A DNA stretch of 64,000 nt from Oceanospirillaceae bacterium (GCA_013215505.1 JABSQZ010000026.1:1-64000), one strand, 5' to 3'. Shown: positions 17,826 through 28,464, counted from the first letter of the stretch. Notes: generated by a model from the letters alone, not told the origin. Translations and numbers: made by a program.

Positions 17826-18446
17826 ATGGCTAGATATCTTGGACCAACGTGCAAGTTGTCACGCCGTGAAGGTACAGATTTGTTCCTCAAGAGCGGTGTC
17901 CGTTCACTAGATAGCAAGTGTAAAGCTGATGCTGTTCCTGGTGTACACGGTGCCCGTCGTGGACGTCTGTCCGACTACGGTCTACAGCTTCGTGAAAAAC
18001 AAAAAGTACGTCGTATTTACGGTGTATTGGAACGTCAGTTCCGCAACTACTATAAAAAGGCAGCATCTCTATCAGGTTCTACAGGTGAAAACTTGTTGAA
18101 GCTTTTAGAAGGCCGCTTAGATAACGTAGTTTATCGTATGGGTTTTGGTAGCACACGCGCCGAAGCACGTCAGATCGTTTCTCATCGCTCTGTTACAGTT
18201 AATGGTCAAGTGGTTAATATCGCCTCTTACCAGGTTTCTGCAGGTGATGTAGTAGCAGTTCGTGAAAAAGCTAAGAATCAATTGCGCATCAAAAACGCAC
18301 TTAATTTGGCTTCTCAACGTAGTGTTGTTGAATGGTTAGAAGTAGATGCAACTAAGATGGAAGGAACTTTTAAAGCTTCTCCTGAACGTGCAGAACTTTC
18401 AGCTGATATCAACGAACAGTTGATTGTCGAGCTTTACTCTAAGTAA
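17826..18446 (+). CDS. rpsD: Ribosomal protein S4
   Basis: 206 residues, starting [24 protein letters not shown], with the S4 RNA-binding domain at about residues 95-155 ([34 protein letters not shown]). S4 starts assembly of the 16S 5' domain and is the translational repressor of the alpha operon in E. coli. The N-terminal zinc-binding Cys set seen in some bacteria is incomplete, as in most gammaproteobacteria. Confidence 0.98.
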   Translation: MARYLGPTCKLSRREGTDLFLKSGVRSLDSKCKADAVPGVHGARRGRLSDYGLQLREKQKVRRIYGVLERQFRNYYKKAASLSGSTGENLLKLLEGRLDNVVYRMGFGSTRAEARQIVSHRSVTVNGQVVNIASYQVSAGDVVAVREKAKNQLRIKNALNLASQRSVVEWLEVDATKMEGTFKASPERAELSADINEQLIVELYSK

Positions 18447-18472
18447 TTCATGAACTCTTGATTGGAGCAACT

Positions 18473-19477
18473 ATGCAGCGTTCTGTAAACGAGTTTCTAA
18501 GTCCACGTCACATTGACGTGAAAGAAATAAGCAATACACGTGCTAAAGTGACTTTAGAGCCGCTTGAGCGTGGGTTTGGTCACACTTTGGGTAATGCACT
18601 ACGTCGTATCTTACTCTCTTCTATGCCTGGCGCAGCCATCACAGAAGTAGAGATAGAAGGTGTATTACACGAATATAGTGCCCTTGAAGGCGTTCAGGAA
18701 GATATCATTGAAATCTTGTTGAACCTGAAAGGTGTTGCTGTATTACTTCACAATGGTGAAGAGGCAACTGTATCTCTGTCCAAGACAGAGTCAGGTGTTG
18801 TGACTGCAGCTGATATTCAAGTGAACCAAGATGTTGAGATTGCTAACCCGGATCACATCATCGCTCACTTGAATCATGGTGCAAGCCTTAACATGAAGTT
18901 AAAGATCACTAGTGGTCGTGGTTATGTTCCCGCTGCTGCTCGCGACAGTGACGACGATGAAACTCGTGCTATTGGCCGTCTACAGTTAGACGCATCTTAT
19001 AGCCCGGTCCGCCGTGTGTCTTATGTGGCAGAGAGCGCCCGTGTCGAGCAACGTACCGATTTAGACAAGCTTATCATTGATATCGAGTCTAATGGCACTA
19101 TCGATCCGGAAGAATGCATCCGCCGCGCAGCAACTATTCTACAGCACCAGTTGGCTGTCTTCGTAGATCTTGAAGACGCCGCTGATCAGGCTAAGGAAGA
19201 AGCTAAGGAGCCAGAGATTGATCCGGTTCTGCTTCGTCCAGTAGACGATCTGGAATTAACAGTTCGTTCTGCTAACTGCCTGAAAGCCGAACAGATTTAC
19301 TATATTGGTGATCTGATTCAGCGTACTGAAGTTGAATTGCTCAAGACTCCAAACTTAGGTAAAAAGTCGCTGACAGAGATCAAAGACGTTTTAGCTTCCA
19401 AGGGTCTTTCCCTTAATATGCGTCTTGAAAACTGGCCTCCGGCTAGCCTAAAGAATGATGATAGACTGGCTTCATAA
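18473..19477 (+). CDS. rpoA: RNA polymerase alpha subunit
   Basis: 334 residues from [16 protein letters not shown], behind TTGGAGCA; an upstream ATG at 18458 is less suitable. The N-terminal domain (about 1-235) holds the dimer interface motifs [30 protein letters not shown] flexible acidic linker follows. The C-terminal domain binds UP elements and activators through [19 protein letters not shown], which contains the Arg equivalent to E. coli R265, and ends in NMRLENWPP. It is in the conserved position between rpsD and rplQ. Confidence 0.98.
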   Translation: MQRSVNEFLSPRHIDVKEISNTRAKVTLEPLERGFGHTLGNALRRILLSSMPGAAITEVEIEGVLHEYSALEGVQEDIIEILLNLKGVAVLLHNGEEATVSLSKTESGVVTAADIQVNQDVEIANPDHIIAHLNHGASLNMKLKITSGRGYVPAAARDSDDDETRAIGRLQLDASYSPVRRVSYVAESARVEQRTDLDKLIIDIESNGTIDPEECIRRAATILQHQLAVFVDLEDAADQAKEEAKEPEIDPVLLRPVDDLELTVRSANCLKAEQIYYIGDLIQRTEVELLKTPNLGKKSLTEIKDVLASKGLSLNMRLENWPPASLKNDDRLAS

Positions 19478-19515
19478 GAAGCTAGTTTAACAATCAAGTT
19501 TGTAAGGATTTTAAC

Positions 19516-19899
19516 ATGCGTCATCGTAAATCTGGCCGTCACTTAAACCGTGACAGTGCCCACCGTAAGGCGATGCTCAAAAACTTGGCAATTTCTTTGT
19601 TCGAACACGAGTTGATTCGTACGACATTGCCAAAGGCGAAAGAACTTCGCCGTGTTGCTGAGCCGCTAATTACGTTATCTAAAGTTGATACGGTTGCAAA
19701 CCGTCGTCTAGCTTTCGATCGTACTCGTAGCAAAGAAGCAGTAGGTAAACTATTCACTAATTTAGGACCCCGTTTTACGGATCGTCCTGGTGGTTATATC
19801 CGCATTATTAAATGTGGAAACCGTCCTGGTGATAATGCGCCTATGGCATATGTAGAATTAATCGGTCGCCCGGTTAAAGAAGAAGAGTCTGAAGACTAA
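19516..19899 (+). CDS. rplQ: Ribosomal protein L17
   Basis: 127 residues with [45 protein letters not shown], the usual L17 start. L17 lies near the tunnel exit of the 50S subunit. It ends the ribosomal protein cluster; a strong terminator follows 13 bases later. Confidence 0.98.
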   Translation: MRHRKSGRHLNRDSAHRKAMLKNLAISLFEHELIRTTLPKAKELRRVAEPLITLSKVDTVANRRLAFDRTRSKEAVGKLFTNLGPRFTDRPGGYIRIIKCGNRPGDNAPMAYVELIGRPVKEEESED

Positions 19900-19911
19900 T
19901 CTTCGCACTAT

Positions 19912-19941
19912 AAAAAACCCGACTTAGGTCGGGTTTTTTTT
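19912..19941 (+). terminator. Intrinsic terminator after rplQ
   Basis: AACCCGAC and GTCGGGTT form a stem with a TTAG loop and eight T behind it. Six A on the other side make it usable for the convergent minus-strand gene as well. Confidence 0.93.
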
Positions 19942-20008
19942 GCCTTAAATTTATCTATACTTAAGCGCTTAGGCTACTACTAACAGCTATCTTATAGATT
20001 GTTTGGAT

Positions 20009-20851
20009 TCAACGTAAAATCTCTAGAAAATACTTTTGATAGATTTTCTTTGTCAAACCACTTTGTTTCATCTGACTGAGTGTTTGTTGCAATTGATAGG
20101 CTATGCTTGTTTTCGCCAATCTTTTTTCCTTATTATTTATTCCGACCGGACGGTTTGGGTCGTATTGCGGGTTGTCCTCTTCAGCGTAGTGTTTAGAATA
20201 TCTGGAAAAACCAAGGTACATAGGCTGAACCCCTCCGCAGCAATTTTTATGTACTTTCAGTCCCAGGGTCAGCAGAGTTCTGAGTTCTGCCGTCTTCAGA
20301 AAGTAATCGTATAGCTCTTGATCTACCACCACAAATTGAGCCCTATCCTTGGCAAAAAAACGCTGTATTACTTTGATAGTGACAGAGTTTAAATTTAATA
20401 CTGAAATATCCAGATGGGCAGCTATAGGTTTTTTGCTACTACCAATTTCTTGAAGCCAAATCAGATCGAGTGATTTAACTTGCGAATAGTCTCTAATCGT
20501 TGCAATGTGAAGTGGCGTAATGCCGTATTCGTTGGTTTCCAAGCCATTCTTGATATAGTGCAAGTATTTGGCGCGTTCATATGAGTATGATGCGCCGGGG
20601 TAAAAATCTAGTGTGCCCGCTGCAAATCCCAGGTGTAGTTTAGTTTTCTTCATGCGCACAATCAGTAATTTGCAACCAATGCGCTTGGCTGCAATTTTGA
20701 ATAGCTCTACATAGACACCGGAGTTGGCAGGGGCCTTTTGTATTAGTGGTAGTTTGGCTCCGTATTTATAGCCCATCTTTAGCGCACATGAAGGTGCTGC
20801 GGTCTGGCTATACATTAGGGCAACACACAATATGCTAGTTGTAAGTTTCAC
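20009..20851 (-). CDS. Periplasmic solute-binding protein, SBP_bac_3 type
   Basis: 280 residues with a signal peptide (about 1-23, ending PSCA). The mature protein has the general layout of family 3 solute-binding proteins such as PA4-type amino acid binding or stand-alone transporter-substrate-binding-domain proteins: an early ELFKIAAKRIGCKL segment and a late QLQQTLSQMKQSGLTKKIYQKYF helix. No permease or ATPase is next to it, so it may be a lone sensor-like or scavenging protein rather than part of a transporter. It is convergent with rplQ and transcribed in the same direction as uvrA. The ligand is unknown. Confidence 0.75.
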   Translation of the reverse strand: MKLTTSILCVALMYSQTAAPSCALKMGYKYGAKLPLIQKAPANSGVYVELFKIAAKRIGCKLLIVRMKKTKLHLGFAAGTLDFYPGASYSYERAKYLHYIKNGLETNEYGITPLHIATIRDYSQVKSLDLIWLQEIGSSKKPIAAHLDISVLNLNSVTIKVIQRFFAKDRAQFVVVDQELYDYFLKTAELRTLLTLGLKVHKNCCGGVQPMYLGFSRYSKHYAEEDNPQYDPNRPVGINNKEKRLAKTSIAYQLQQTLSQMKQSGLTKKIYQKYFLEILR

Positions 20852-21013
20852 CTGTTACTCAATCTTTGATTACGCTATACCAGCTTCTATTTTATTAGAA
20901 ACTGGCGCTATAGGCTAACAATGATGAGTTAAGGTAGCTATATGGGAATTGTTTGTAGAGGGATTGACCGGATTGAAAACCCGGTCGGAAAGACAAAAAT
21001 GATTGAAGTTACT

Positions 21014-23854
21014 TTATGAATTGGCCTTTTTGCCTGCTAATATATCATTGAGGAAATATCCTGTGTGTGACTTTTTGTTATCAGCTAGTTGTTCCGGGGT
21101 ACCAGTGCCAATGATCATGCCTCCACCAATACCGCCTTCAGGCCCCAGATCAATCACCCAGTCCGCCGTCTTAATTACATCGAGGTTGTGTTCAATGATG
21201 ACGATGGTATTGCCGTGATCACGCAATCTGGTCATTACTTTTAGCAGTTGCTCAATGTCGTGAAAATGCAGTCCGGTGGTGGGTTCATCAAGAATATACA
21301 AGGTTTTCCCGGTATCACGCTTGGAGAGTTCCTTGGCAAGTTTAACTCTCTGAGCCTCACCGCCAGATAGCGTAGTTGCTGCTTGACCCAGCTTGATATA
21401 AGTCAGTCCGACATCAACCAGTGTTTGCAATCTTCTCGCCAGAGGCGGAATAGCATCAAAGAATTCCCTGGCTTCTTCCACTGTCAGATCCAAAATCTGG
21501 TGTATATTTTTTCCTTTATAGTTAATTTCCAGGGTTTCTCGGTTGTATCTTTTGCTCTTGCACACATCACAGGGGACGTATATATCAGCGAGGAAATGCA
21601 TTTCAACTTTAATTACACCGTCGCCCTGACAGGCTTCACAGCGACCACCTTTGACATTAAAGCTAAATCTGCCCGCCTTATAGCCCCGAGATCTGGCCTC
21701 CTGGGTGCCGGCAAGTAATTCTCTGACGGTAGTAAAAATCCCGGTATAAGTAGCAGGGTTTGATCTTGGTGTCCTGCCAATTGGACTCTGGTTGATATCT
21801 ATCACTTTATCAAAGTGCTGCAAGCCGTCTATGGTTTCGTAGGGCGCCACGTCTAAGGTAGTAGCTCGGTTAAGCTCAGTGGCAGCCAGCGGATATAAAG
21901 TATTGTTGATCAAGGTGGATTTTCCCGACCCGGATACTCCAGTGACACAAGTGAGCACCCCAAAAGGAATCTCTAAAGTGACGTTTTTAAGGTTGTTACC
22001 GGTTGCTCCGGTGATGGTCAGAGTCTTGCTTGGATCAGCTTTGTGCCTTTGTGCGGGGATTTGAATAGAGCGCTTTCCAGACAGATATTGACCGGTCAGA
22101 GACTTCGGATCATTGATAACATGCTCTGGTGTTCCCGCGGAAATAATTTGTCCACCGTGTACCCCGGCCCCAGGGCCGATGTCTATGACATAATCAGCCT
22201 GGCGGATTGCATCTTCATCATGTTCAACTATGATAACAGTGTTACCCAAGTCGCGAAGGTGGGTCAAGGTTTTCAGTAGTCTTGCGTTATCGCGCTGGTG
22301 CAGGCCTATAGAAGGTTCATCGAGGATGTACATAACCCCAACTAAACCAGCGCCTATTTGGCTAGCAAGTCGAATACGTTGTGCTTCACCCCCGGATAAA
22401 GTGTCGGCTTTTCTGTCTAATGATAAATAATCAAGCCCTACGTTAACCAGGAATGACAACCGCAGTTTGATTTCTGTAATTATCTTTTCGGCAATTTGAC
22501 CCTGCTTGCCAGGCAATTTGAGTCCTTCGAAGTAGTCTTGGCCTACACCAATTGGCATTACAACTATCTCGGGTAATGTCATGCCGTCGATAAATACATG
22601 TCTGGCGTCCCGCCGTAAGCGGCTACCCTTACAGGAAGGGCAAGGTTGTAAATTAAGATATTTGGCCAGATCTTCACGGACCATATCCGATTCTGTTTCA
22701 CGGTAGCGCCGTTCGAGGTTGTTTAGAACCCCTTCGAATGGGTGCATGCGTTCAATTGCATCGCCGCGGTCATTCACATACTTAAAGGGGATAGTATCCG
22801 TACCGGTGCCAGAAAGAATGAGTTTTTGATGTTTCTCCTGCAGCTGTTCAAAGGGGGTGTCTATATCAAATTTATAGTGGCTAGCTACCGCCTTTAGCTG
22901 CTGAAAATAGTACATGGTACGTCTGTCCCAGCCTCTAATAGCGCCCTCGGAAAGAGTAAGGGAGCCGTCCTTTACTACTTTTGCCGGATCGAAATATTGC
23001 TTTACTCCCAGCCCATCACAACCTGAACAGGCGCCGTGAGGGTTGTTAAAGGAGAACATTCTTGGCTCTAGTTCCTGGATGCTATGACCACATTCGGGGC
23101 AGGCAAAGCGCGAGGAAAAAACTATTTCTTCGCCGTCGTCATCCATATAGGAGATACGGGCTATACCATCCGTTAAGCGCAACGCAGTTTCGAAGGATTC
23201 AGCCAATCTGATTTGCAGGTCATCGCGGACTTTAAATCTGTCTACTACTATTTCGATACTGTGTTTCTTGTTTTTATCCAGTTCCGGGGTGCTGTCTAAA
23301 TCCACCACAATGCCGTCAATTCTTGCTCTGACAAATCCCTGACTGCGCATCTCGCTCAAGGTATGTAAGTGCTCACCTTTGCGGTCTTGTACTACTGGAG
23401 CCAGAAGCATTAATTTAGAACCTTCTGGTAATGTTAGTACCTGATCAACCATTTGGCTGATTGTCTGGGCTGCCAGCGGTAGATCATGATCCGGGCAGCG
23501 TGGTTCACCAGCTCGAGCAAACAGCAATCGTAGATAATCGTAGATTTCCGTTATAGTACCTACAGTCGATCTAGGGTTGTGAGAAGTAGATTTTTGTTCG
23601 ATCGAAATTGCCGGAGATAGGCCCTCTATGTGGTCAATGTCAGGTTTTTCCATCATAGAGAGGAATTGCCGCGCATAAGTAGACAGAGATTCGACATATC
23701 GGCGCTGCCCTTCAGCATATAAGGTATCAAACGCCAGAGAAGACTTTCCGGATCCAGATAGACCGGTAATTACTACTAATTTGTCGCGGGGTATTTCTAT
23801 ATCAATGTTCTTCAGGTTGTGTGTGCGTGCCCCGCGGACGATAATCTTATCCAT
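21014..23854 (-). CDS. uvrA: UvrABC excinuclease subunit A
   Basis: 946 residues, close to the usual 940. UvrA is the damage-sensing ABC-type ATPase dimer of nucleotide excision repair. Both nucleotide-binding domains are complete: Walker [13 protein letters not shown] (about 31-42) and [12 protein letters not shown] (about 640), and two LSGGEAQR signatures. Zinc modules CPECG...CSGCDG and CEACQGDG...CDVC are intact. The start is the canonical [18 protein letters not shown] see no consensus LexA box (CTG-N10-CAG) upstream, though this was only scanned by eye. Position next to ssb follows the pseudomonad pattern. A remnant of a second uvrA lies at 36.1 kb. Confidence 0.98.
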   Translation of the reverse strand: MDKIIVRGARTHNLKNIDIEIPRDKLVVITGLSGSGKSSLAFDTLYAEGQRRYVESLSTYARQFLSMMEKPDIDHIEGLSPAISIEQKSTSHNPRSTVGTITEIYDYLRLLFARAGEPRCPDHDLPLAAQTISQMVDQVLTLPEGSKLMLLAPVVQDRKGEHLHTLSEMRSQGFVRARIDGIVVDLDSTPELDKNKKHSIEIVVDRFKVRDDLQIRLAESFETALRLTDGIARISYMDDDGEEIVFSSRFACPECGHSIQELEPRMFSFNNPHGACSGCDGLGVKQYFDPAKVVKDGSLTLSEGAIRGWDRRTMYYFQQLKAVASHYKFDIDTPFEQLQEKHQKLILSGTGTDTIPFKYVNDRGDAIERMHPFEGVLNNLERRYRETESDMVREDLAKYLNLQPCPSCKGSRLRRDARHVFIDGMTLPEIVVMPIGVGQDYFEGLKLPGKQGQIAEKIITEIKLRLSFLVNVGLDYLSLDRKADTLSGGEAQRIRLASQIGAGLVGVMYILDEPSIGLHQRDNARLLKTLTHLRDLGNTVIIVEHDEDAIRQADYVIDIGPGAGVHGGQIISAGTPEHVINDPKSLTGQYLSGKRSIQIPAQRHKADPSKTLTITGATGNNLKNVTLEIPFGVLTCVTGVSGSGKSTLINNTLYPLAATELNRATTLDVAPYETIDGLQHFDKVIDINQSPIGRTPRSNPATYTGIFTTVRELLAGTQEARSRGYKAGRFSFNVKGGRCEACQGDGVIKVEMHFLADIYVPCDVCKSKRYNRETLEINYKGKNIHQILDLTVEEAREFFDAIPPLARRLQTLVDVGLTYIKLGQAATTLSGGEAQRVKLAKELSKRDTGKTLYILDEPTTGLHFHDIEQLLKVMTRLRDHGNTIVIIEHNLDVIKTADWVIDLGPEGGIGGGMIIGTGTPEQLADNKKSHTGYFLNDILAGKKANS

Positions 23855-24195
23855 GTTCTCTCCGAAATTGATGGAAACAAATTAGCTTAGTCTAAATGTA
23901 ATAGTAGTTGTTCAATTAGAGCAGCTATGCTGAAAAGCAATGAAACATTATAAAGAAAGGTACAATAAAATACTGTTTATTTTTACAGTTATTTGGAGTT
24001 GGCTGATGTTTGATTGAGCAAAGAGGTTTAAGTATAGCTCTATAAAAATAGACTGAATGCAGGTTGCGTCAATTTCAGTAAAGGCCATTGCTGTCTTCCA
24101 AGCCGTGCTGGGGAAGCTAAGTGCTGTGAATGCAGTAACAATAGCAGGGAAATTTATTGTGCTGTCCTTATTAATAGCAATGGAAGTTGAAACCA

Positions 24196-24271
24196 GTGCC
24201 CGGGGCTGGACTTGAACCGGCACAATCTTGCGATCGGCAGATTTTAAGTCCACTGCTGCGTCCACCAATTC
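24196..24271 (-). pseudogene. Decayed tRNA-Leu(UAA) copy
   Basis: About 75 bases closely match the tRNA-Leu gene at 24352-24438, including the anticodon loop CTTAAAA, variable arm and T arm GCCGGTTCAAGTCCAGC. The 5' acceptor strand and part of the D arm are replaced by unrelated sequence, the T stem has a G-A mismatch, and CCA is changed to CTG. It is therefore a truncated duplicate, not a working tRNA. Confidence 0.8.
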
Positions 24272-24351
24272 ATATATTAAGAATTGCGCAAACTTGGATA
24301 GAGCGAGATAGTAGAAGATACGGAAAGTAAAAATTATGGTTTTTCTAGAAG

Positions 24352-24438
24352 TGGTGCCCGGGGCCGGACTTGAACCGGCACAATCTTGCGATCGGGAGAT
24401 TTTAAGTCTCCTGTGTCTACCAATTCCACCACCCGGGC
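24352..24438 (-). tRNA. tRNA-Leu, anticodon UAA
   Basis: On the minus strand an 87-nt cloverleaf can be drawn. The acceptor GCCCGGG pairs with CCCGGGC, the discriminator A is followed by encoded CCA, and the anticodon arm GGAGA-CTTAAAA-TCTCC gives UAA. A long variable arm, as required for leucine tRNAs, precedes the T arm GCCGG-TTCAAGT-CCGGC. Confidence 0.95.
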
Positions 24439-24765
24439 TAACAGGGGTATTTTTTATAGTAGGTATGGTGGCCCTACTTCGTTAGATCCAAATAACAATA
24501 TTGTCGCTGATTGAAACGAGCGGCTATTGTATTGTTTAGATGAAATTAGTCAAGTAGTGCGGGGAAATAAACACTATTTATATCTTTAAGTTTTTGGCGG
24601 TTAGATTGAGGTTTGGGTCTGTGAGAAAGCTAGGCCCGTTACCTTGGCAGAATCTGGATTGGTTTTACGACAATATAGCAGCATTTTTATGTGGGTTTAA
24701 AAGCGCCAGAAATTATTACCGAACTCTCTAATTGCAGAGATCAGAAATTAGATAGCGATGCACTA

Positions 24766-24794
24766 TTGGTAGTAGATTTGTTATGCTTTATAAT
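24766..24794 (+). promoter_or_regulatory. Promoter of ssb
   Basis: TTGGTA (24766-24771), a 17-base spacer and TATAAT (24789-24794) lie 36 bases before the ssb start codon. The rest of the 391-base gap between the tRNA and ssb shows no gene. Confidence 0.65.
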
Positions 24795-24829
24795 CGCAGC
24801 ATAAAATACAACAGTACTTGGAGAGGAAC

Positions 24830-25438
24830 ATGGCGCGCGGCGTAAATAAAGTAATTATAGTGGGTAATATTGGCGGAGACCCAGAAGTGCGGTACATGCC
24901 TTCAGGTAATGCAGTAACAAATGTCACTATAGCAACCAGTGAGACTTGGAAAGATAAGCAAACAGGCCAAAACCAGGAACGCACTGAATGGCACCGGGTG
25001 GTTTTCTTCAACCGTTTAGGTGAGATTGCCGGCGAATATCTGCGCAAGGGCAGTAAAGTTTATGTAGAAGGATCGCTGCGTACTCGTAAGTGGCAGGGGC
25101 AGGACGGTCAGGATCGTTATACTACTGAAATTGTTGCCAGCGAAATGCAGATGCTAGATTCAAGAGGCGGAAGTAGTGAGGGTGCTTACCAGGCTCCTCA
25201 ACAGCAGCAGCAGCAACAGCAGCAGGGTGGTTATCAGCAACAAGCTCCGCAGCAGCAAGCTTCCCAGCAACAGAATTATCAGCAGGCTCCACAACAGGCA
25301 CCGCAACAGCAGAATAGACCTGCTTCCCCTGCCCCTGCCCCTGCCCCTGCCCCTGCCCCTGCTCCACAGCAGCAGTCGCAACAAGCTCCGCAAGCAGCGC
25401 CTAATTTTGACGACTTCGACGACGATATTCCGTTTTAG
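24830..25438 (+). CDS. ssb: Single-stranded DNA-binding protein
   Basis: 202 residues from [22 protein letters not shown], behind GGAGAGG; four extra in-frame codons upstream are not used by the family. The OB-fold domain occupies about 1-112, with the conserved [36 protein letters not shown]. The linker (about 120-190) is low-complexity: Gln tracts, then a (Pro-Ala) run coded by repeated hexamers. The acidic tip DDFDDDIPF recruits repair and replication partners. The repetitive linker DNA is prone to slippage, so linker length may vary between strains. Confidence 0.97.
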   Translation: MARGVNKVIIVGNIGGDPEVRYMPSGNAVTNVTIATSETWKDKQTGQNQERTEWHRVVFFNRLGEIAGEYLRKGSKVYVEGSLRTRKWQGQDGQDRYTTEIVASEMQMLDSRGGSSEGAYQAPQQQQQQQQQGGYQQQAPQQQASQQQNYQQAPQQAPQQQNRPASPAPAPAPAPAPAPQQQSQQAPQAAPNFDDFDDDIPF

Positions 25439-25485
25439 ACCGCATTTTATGTAAAATGTAACGTTCCAAAGAGCGTTATTCTATT

Positions 25486-25513
25486 AAGGCCTCGCAATAG
25501 CGGGGCTTTTTAT
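25486..25513 (+). terminator. Intrinsic terminator after ssb
   Basis: AAGGCCTCGC pairs with GCGGGGCTTT (one G-T pair) around AATA and is followed by a T-run, 47 bases after the ssb stop codon. Confidence 0.85.
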
Positions 25514-25915
25514 TGCATGGTGGTAGGGATACCTGCAAGAAATGTTCTACTACTGGTAGCGAATGTGCCGTTAAAATGGGACTCAGTCCGTTCACGCCTA
25601 TTGCGCGATTAGTGCAAATATCAGTTGCCACTCAATTTCCAGATCTTTTGTATTAAAGACTACTGTCGCATGTTCTGTCGCTCACTGATGTTATATAGGA
25701 TTTAGCCTCAGCTACGTCATTTGATTTGATCATAGTATCGGCTAAACAAGATCGCTATTGACAGAGTATATTGCAGCTACAGCAACGCACATAAAAATAT
25801 GCATTGGTAACTGCTGACAACCGTGCTGACATGAAAAATCACTTGAATGCAGCCCCAATCAAGCTGTGCTGCTCAGTCTTTCCTACTCAGTAAGAATCGA
25901 CCGATTGGCAGCGTG
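25514..25915. other. Non-coding gap between ssb and the LysR gene
   Basis: About 400 bases with no recognisable gene, repeat or strong structure on either strand. In Pseudomonas-like genomes other genes may occupy such positions; here nothing is left that I can identify. Confidence 0.45.
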
Positions 25916-26848
25916 TTATCCCACCACCAGGTTGTTTTGCAGCATACTGTTAAAAATTTTGATCAGAGACTGGTTGTTAGATTGTTTAGCGTATATCGAC
26001 TTAAATGTATTGGTATAACCATATTTAGTCTCCAAAATGGGCTTGAGTTTATCGACCAGTCCCCACTGACTGAGCAAATGTTTAGGTAAGAAGCCTAAAT
26101 AGTGACCGCTGAGAATAAGCGACAGTCGCGCTTCCTGATGGTGCGCTTTACTGACAATATTCCAGTGTTTCATATCGGCATGGGGCTCTTGTCCCGCTCT
26201 CAGTCGCGGCGATTCTACAAATTTATATTCGGACAAATCTAGCTGTCTTAGCTGGCTATGGCTTAGCTCATATAATGGGTGTTTTCTGCCACAGTACAGT
26301 AACATTCTCTCATAGAATAAATCTGTCGAGTCCAGCTGTGCATGGCCCTGCAAAGGTACCGTAATACCAATGTCAGCACGCTTGTCCAAGATGGCGCTAA
26401 CAATGCTGTTCGACTCCATCACACTGATATGTATATTTACCTGCGGGGCTAATTGTTGAAATTCATCGATGGCATTCACAATACAGTAATTACCGTAGCC
26501 CAAAGTGTGCTCTGCACAGATTAAATGTAAGTCGCCAAGCAACACTTGGTGCGAGTCGTTGATCCTATTTTTGAATTTTTGCAGAGCAGCGAGTAACTCT
26601 AGTGTAGCGTCGTACACTAACTGCCCTTGCTGGGTGATAATAAATCCTTTGCGGCCGCGTTCACACAAGCGCATATCCAAACGTTTTTCCAGGTCAGATA
26701 AATAATTGGAAATAGTTGAATTGGCAAGGTTTAACTGTGCTTCGGCTGCGGTCACGCCTCTGGCATCTACGACCGCTTTAAATATCCGCAGCAGTTTAAT
26801 ATCGATATCCGCTAATTGTCCGCTTAAGGCCGCTTTTTTGAATCCCAT
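25916..26848 (-). CDS. LysR-type regulator, divergent from gabDT
   Basis: 310 residues. The winged helix-turn-helix is at about 16-75 (IKLLRIFKAVVDARGVTAAEAQLNLANSTISNYLSDLEKRLDMRLCERGRKGF), followed by a two-lobe effector-binding domain typical of LysR proteins (GDLHLICAEHTLG to residue about 295). It is divergently oriented to gabD with a 140-base shared gap that contains an inverted repeat. By this layout it probably controls gabDT in response to GABA or succinic semialdehyde, but no experimental family member is clearly identified here. It differs from the MocR-type GabR of Bacillus. Confidence 0.88.
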   Translation of the reverse strand: MGFKKAALSGQLADIDIKLLRIFKAVVDARGVTAAEAQLNLANSTISNYLSDLEKRLDMRLCERGRKGFIITQQGQLVYDATLELLAALQKFKNRINDSHQVLLGDLHLICAEHTLGYGNYCIVNAIDEFQQLAPQVNIHISVMESNSIVSAILDKRADIGITVPLQGHAQLDSTDLFYERMLLYCGRKHPLYELSHSQLRQLDLSEYKFVESPRLRAGQEPHADMKHWNIVSKAHHQEARLSLILSGHYLGFLPKHLLSQWGLVDKLKPILETKYGYTNTFKSIYAKQSNNQSLIKIFNSMLQNNLVVG

Positions 26849-26889
26849 ATCAATCTCGTTGTAATTGTATATTCAAATATAATATTCTT

Positions 26890-26935
26890 AAAAGCATTAT
26901 ATAAACAATGCTAAATATCCATTATAAATGCTTTT
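26890..26935. promoter_or_regulatory. Candidate LysR operator upstream of gabD
   Basis: AAAAGCATT (26890-26898) and AATGCTTTT (26927-26935) form an inverted repeat 28 bases apart in the shared LysR/gabD upstream region, in very AT-rich surroundings. A second GCAT/ATGC pair lies inside it. This is a plausible activator site, inferred from symmetry and position. Confidence 0.5.
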
Positions 26936-26988
26936 ATTCTCAACATGACAATAAACCACAATACTGCTATGCAACGGGTGGAGTAAAT

Positions 26989-28464
26989 ATGACGGTACAA
27001 CTGGTGGATCAGCTTAATGATCCCAAATTATTCAGGCAACAAGCATATATCAATGGCCAGTGGCTGGATGCAGATAACAACGACACTTTTGCGGTGACAG
27101 ATCCTGCCACCGGTAAGATCATTGCCAATGTGGCTAACTTAGGTGCGGCACAGACGGTAGCAGCGATAGAGGTTGCCGATCAGGCGATGCGTCAGTGGCG
27201 CCTGCAAAGCGCAAAAACCCGTGCGGACATTCTGGAGTGTTGGCACCAGTTGATTTTACACAATAGCGAAGACCTCGCCATTATTATGAGTGCTGAACAG
27301 GGGAAAACACTGGCAGAATCCCGAGGCGAAATCGGCTATAGCGCGTCCTTTATCAAATGGTTCGCCGAAGAGGGAAAAAGAGTCTACGGAGATGTTATTC
27401 CATTGGCGCAGTCTGATAGACGGGGTATAGCAATCAAACAGCCAATCGGAGTAGTAGCCGCTATAACCCCCTGGAATTTTCCCAGTGCAATGATCACTCG
27501 GAAAGTAGGGCCTGCTCTGTCTGTAGGTTGCGCAGTAGTACTTAAACCCGCTGCAGAAACACCGCTATCAGCTCTAGCCCTGGCAGAACTGGCAGAGCGC
27601 GCAGGATTACCTGCTGGGCTGTTTAATATAGTAACCAGTGAGGATGCCGTAGCGGTAGGCGCAGAGCTAACCTCTCATCCTCTGGTCAAGAAACTGACTT
27701 TTACCGGCTCTACCCCTGTGGGCAAGCTGTTAATGGCGCAGTGTGCCAGTACTGTTAAGCGTACCTCGATGGAGTTGGGTGGCAATGCCCCAATAATCGT
27801 CTTCGACGATGCGGATTTGGATTTGGTGTTGCCAGGTGTGATTAATGCCAAGTTTCGCAATAGCGGTCAAACCTGTATCAGTGCCAATCGCATAATTGTG
27901 CAAGAGGGGATTTATCAAGAGTTCATTGCACGGCTCAGCATGGCAGTGGCTGAATTTAATTTTGGTGCCTATACAGATAAAGGTAGCAGCCACGGGCCAT
28001 TGATTACAGCCACAGCAGCTAAAAATGTCGATGAAAAAGTGAAGCGAGCGGTAGCAGAAGGTGCAACGGTCGTCTGCGGTGGGCAGTTAAGTGAGGGGCC
28101 GGGATACTTCTATCCGGCGACAATACTTGTCGACTTAAACTCGGATATGGCAATATTCCAAGAGGAGATTTTTGGCCCGGTCGCGGCCGTTTATAGCTTT
28201 AAAACTGAGCAACAGGCAGTGGATATGGCTAACGATACACCTTTTGGTTTGGCCGCTTACTTTTATACAGAGAATATGCGCCGTAGCTGGAAGGTGTCTG
28301 AAGCACTTGAATACGGCATGGTGGGGGTTAATGAGACCGCCATCAGTGCAGAAGTTGTCCCCTTTGGCGGTTTTAAGGAATCGGGCCAGGGCAGAGAGGG
28401 ATCAAAGTACGGCGTCGATGACTATCTAGAAATTAAGTATATCTGTATGGGTAATATAGGTTAA
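26989..28464 (+). CDS. gabD: Succinate-semialdehyde dehydrogenase
   Basis: 491 residues from MTVQLVDQLNDPKLF, preceded by GGGTGGAG; the frame is open further upstream, but those codons are not family-like. It is an aldehyde dehydrogenase that oxidises succinic semialdehyde to succinate, the second step of GABA breakdown. Visible are AITPWNFPSAM (about 159), the FTGSTPVGK cofactor loop, the general-base Glu in SMELGGNAP (about 263) and the catalytic Cys in NSGQTCISANR (about 297), plus GPVAAVYSF and the C-terminal GGFKESGQGREGS. It forms an operon with gabT, 43 bases downstream. Confidence 0.95.
   Translation: MTVQLVDQLNDPKLFRQQAYINGQWLDADNNDTFAVTDPATGKIIANVANLGAAQTVAAIEVADQAMRQWRLQSAKTRADILECWHQLILHNSEDLAIIMSAEQGKTLAESRGEIGYSASFIKWFAEEGKRVYGDVIPLAQSDRRGIAIKQPIGVVAAITPWNFPSAMITRKVGPALSVGCAVVLKPAAETPLSALALAELAERAGLPAGLFNIVTSEDAVAVGAELTSHPLVKKLTFTGSTPVGKLLMAQCASTVKRTSMELGGNAPIIVFDDADLDLVLPGVINAKFRNSGQTCISANRIIVQEGIYQEFIARLSMAVAEFNFGAYTDKGSSHGPLITATAAKNVDEKVKRAVAEGATVVCGGQLSEGPGYFYPATILVDLNSDMAIFQEEIFGPVAAVYSFKTEQQAVDMANDTPFGLAAYFYTENMRRSWKVSEALEYGMVGVNETAISAEVVPFGGFKESGQGREGSKYGVDDYLEIKYICMGNIG

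Noticed and set aside
23948-24268. Minus-strand open frame of 106 codons over the decayed tRNA-Leu
   Set aside because: Its first 30 codons are simply the tRNA remnant read as protein, and there is no ribosome site or family-like sequence.
25122-25393. Minus-strand frames of repeated Gly/Gln or Arg/Gly opposite ssb
   Set aside because: They are mirror images of the low-complexity SSB linker, which has the intact SSB frame.
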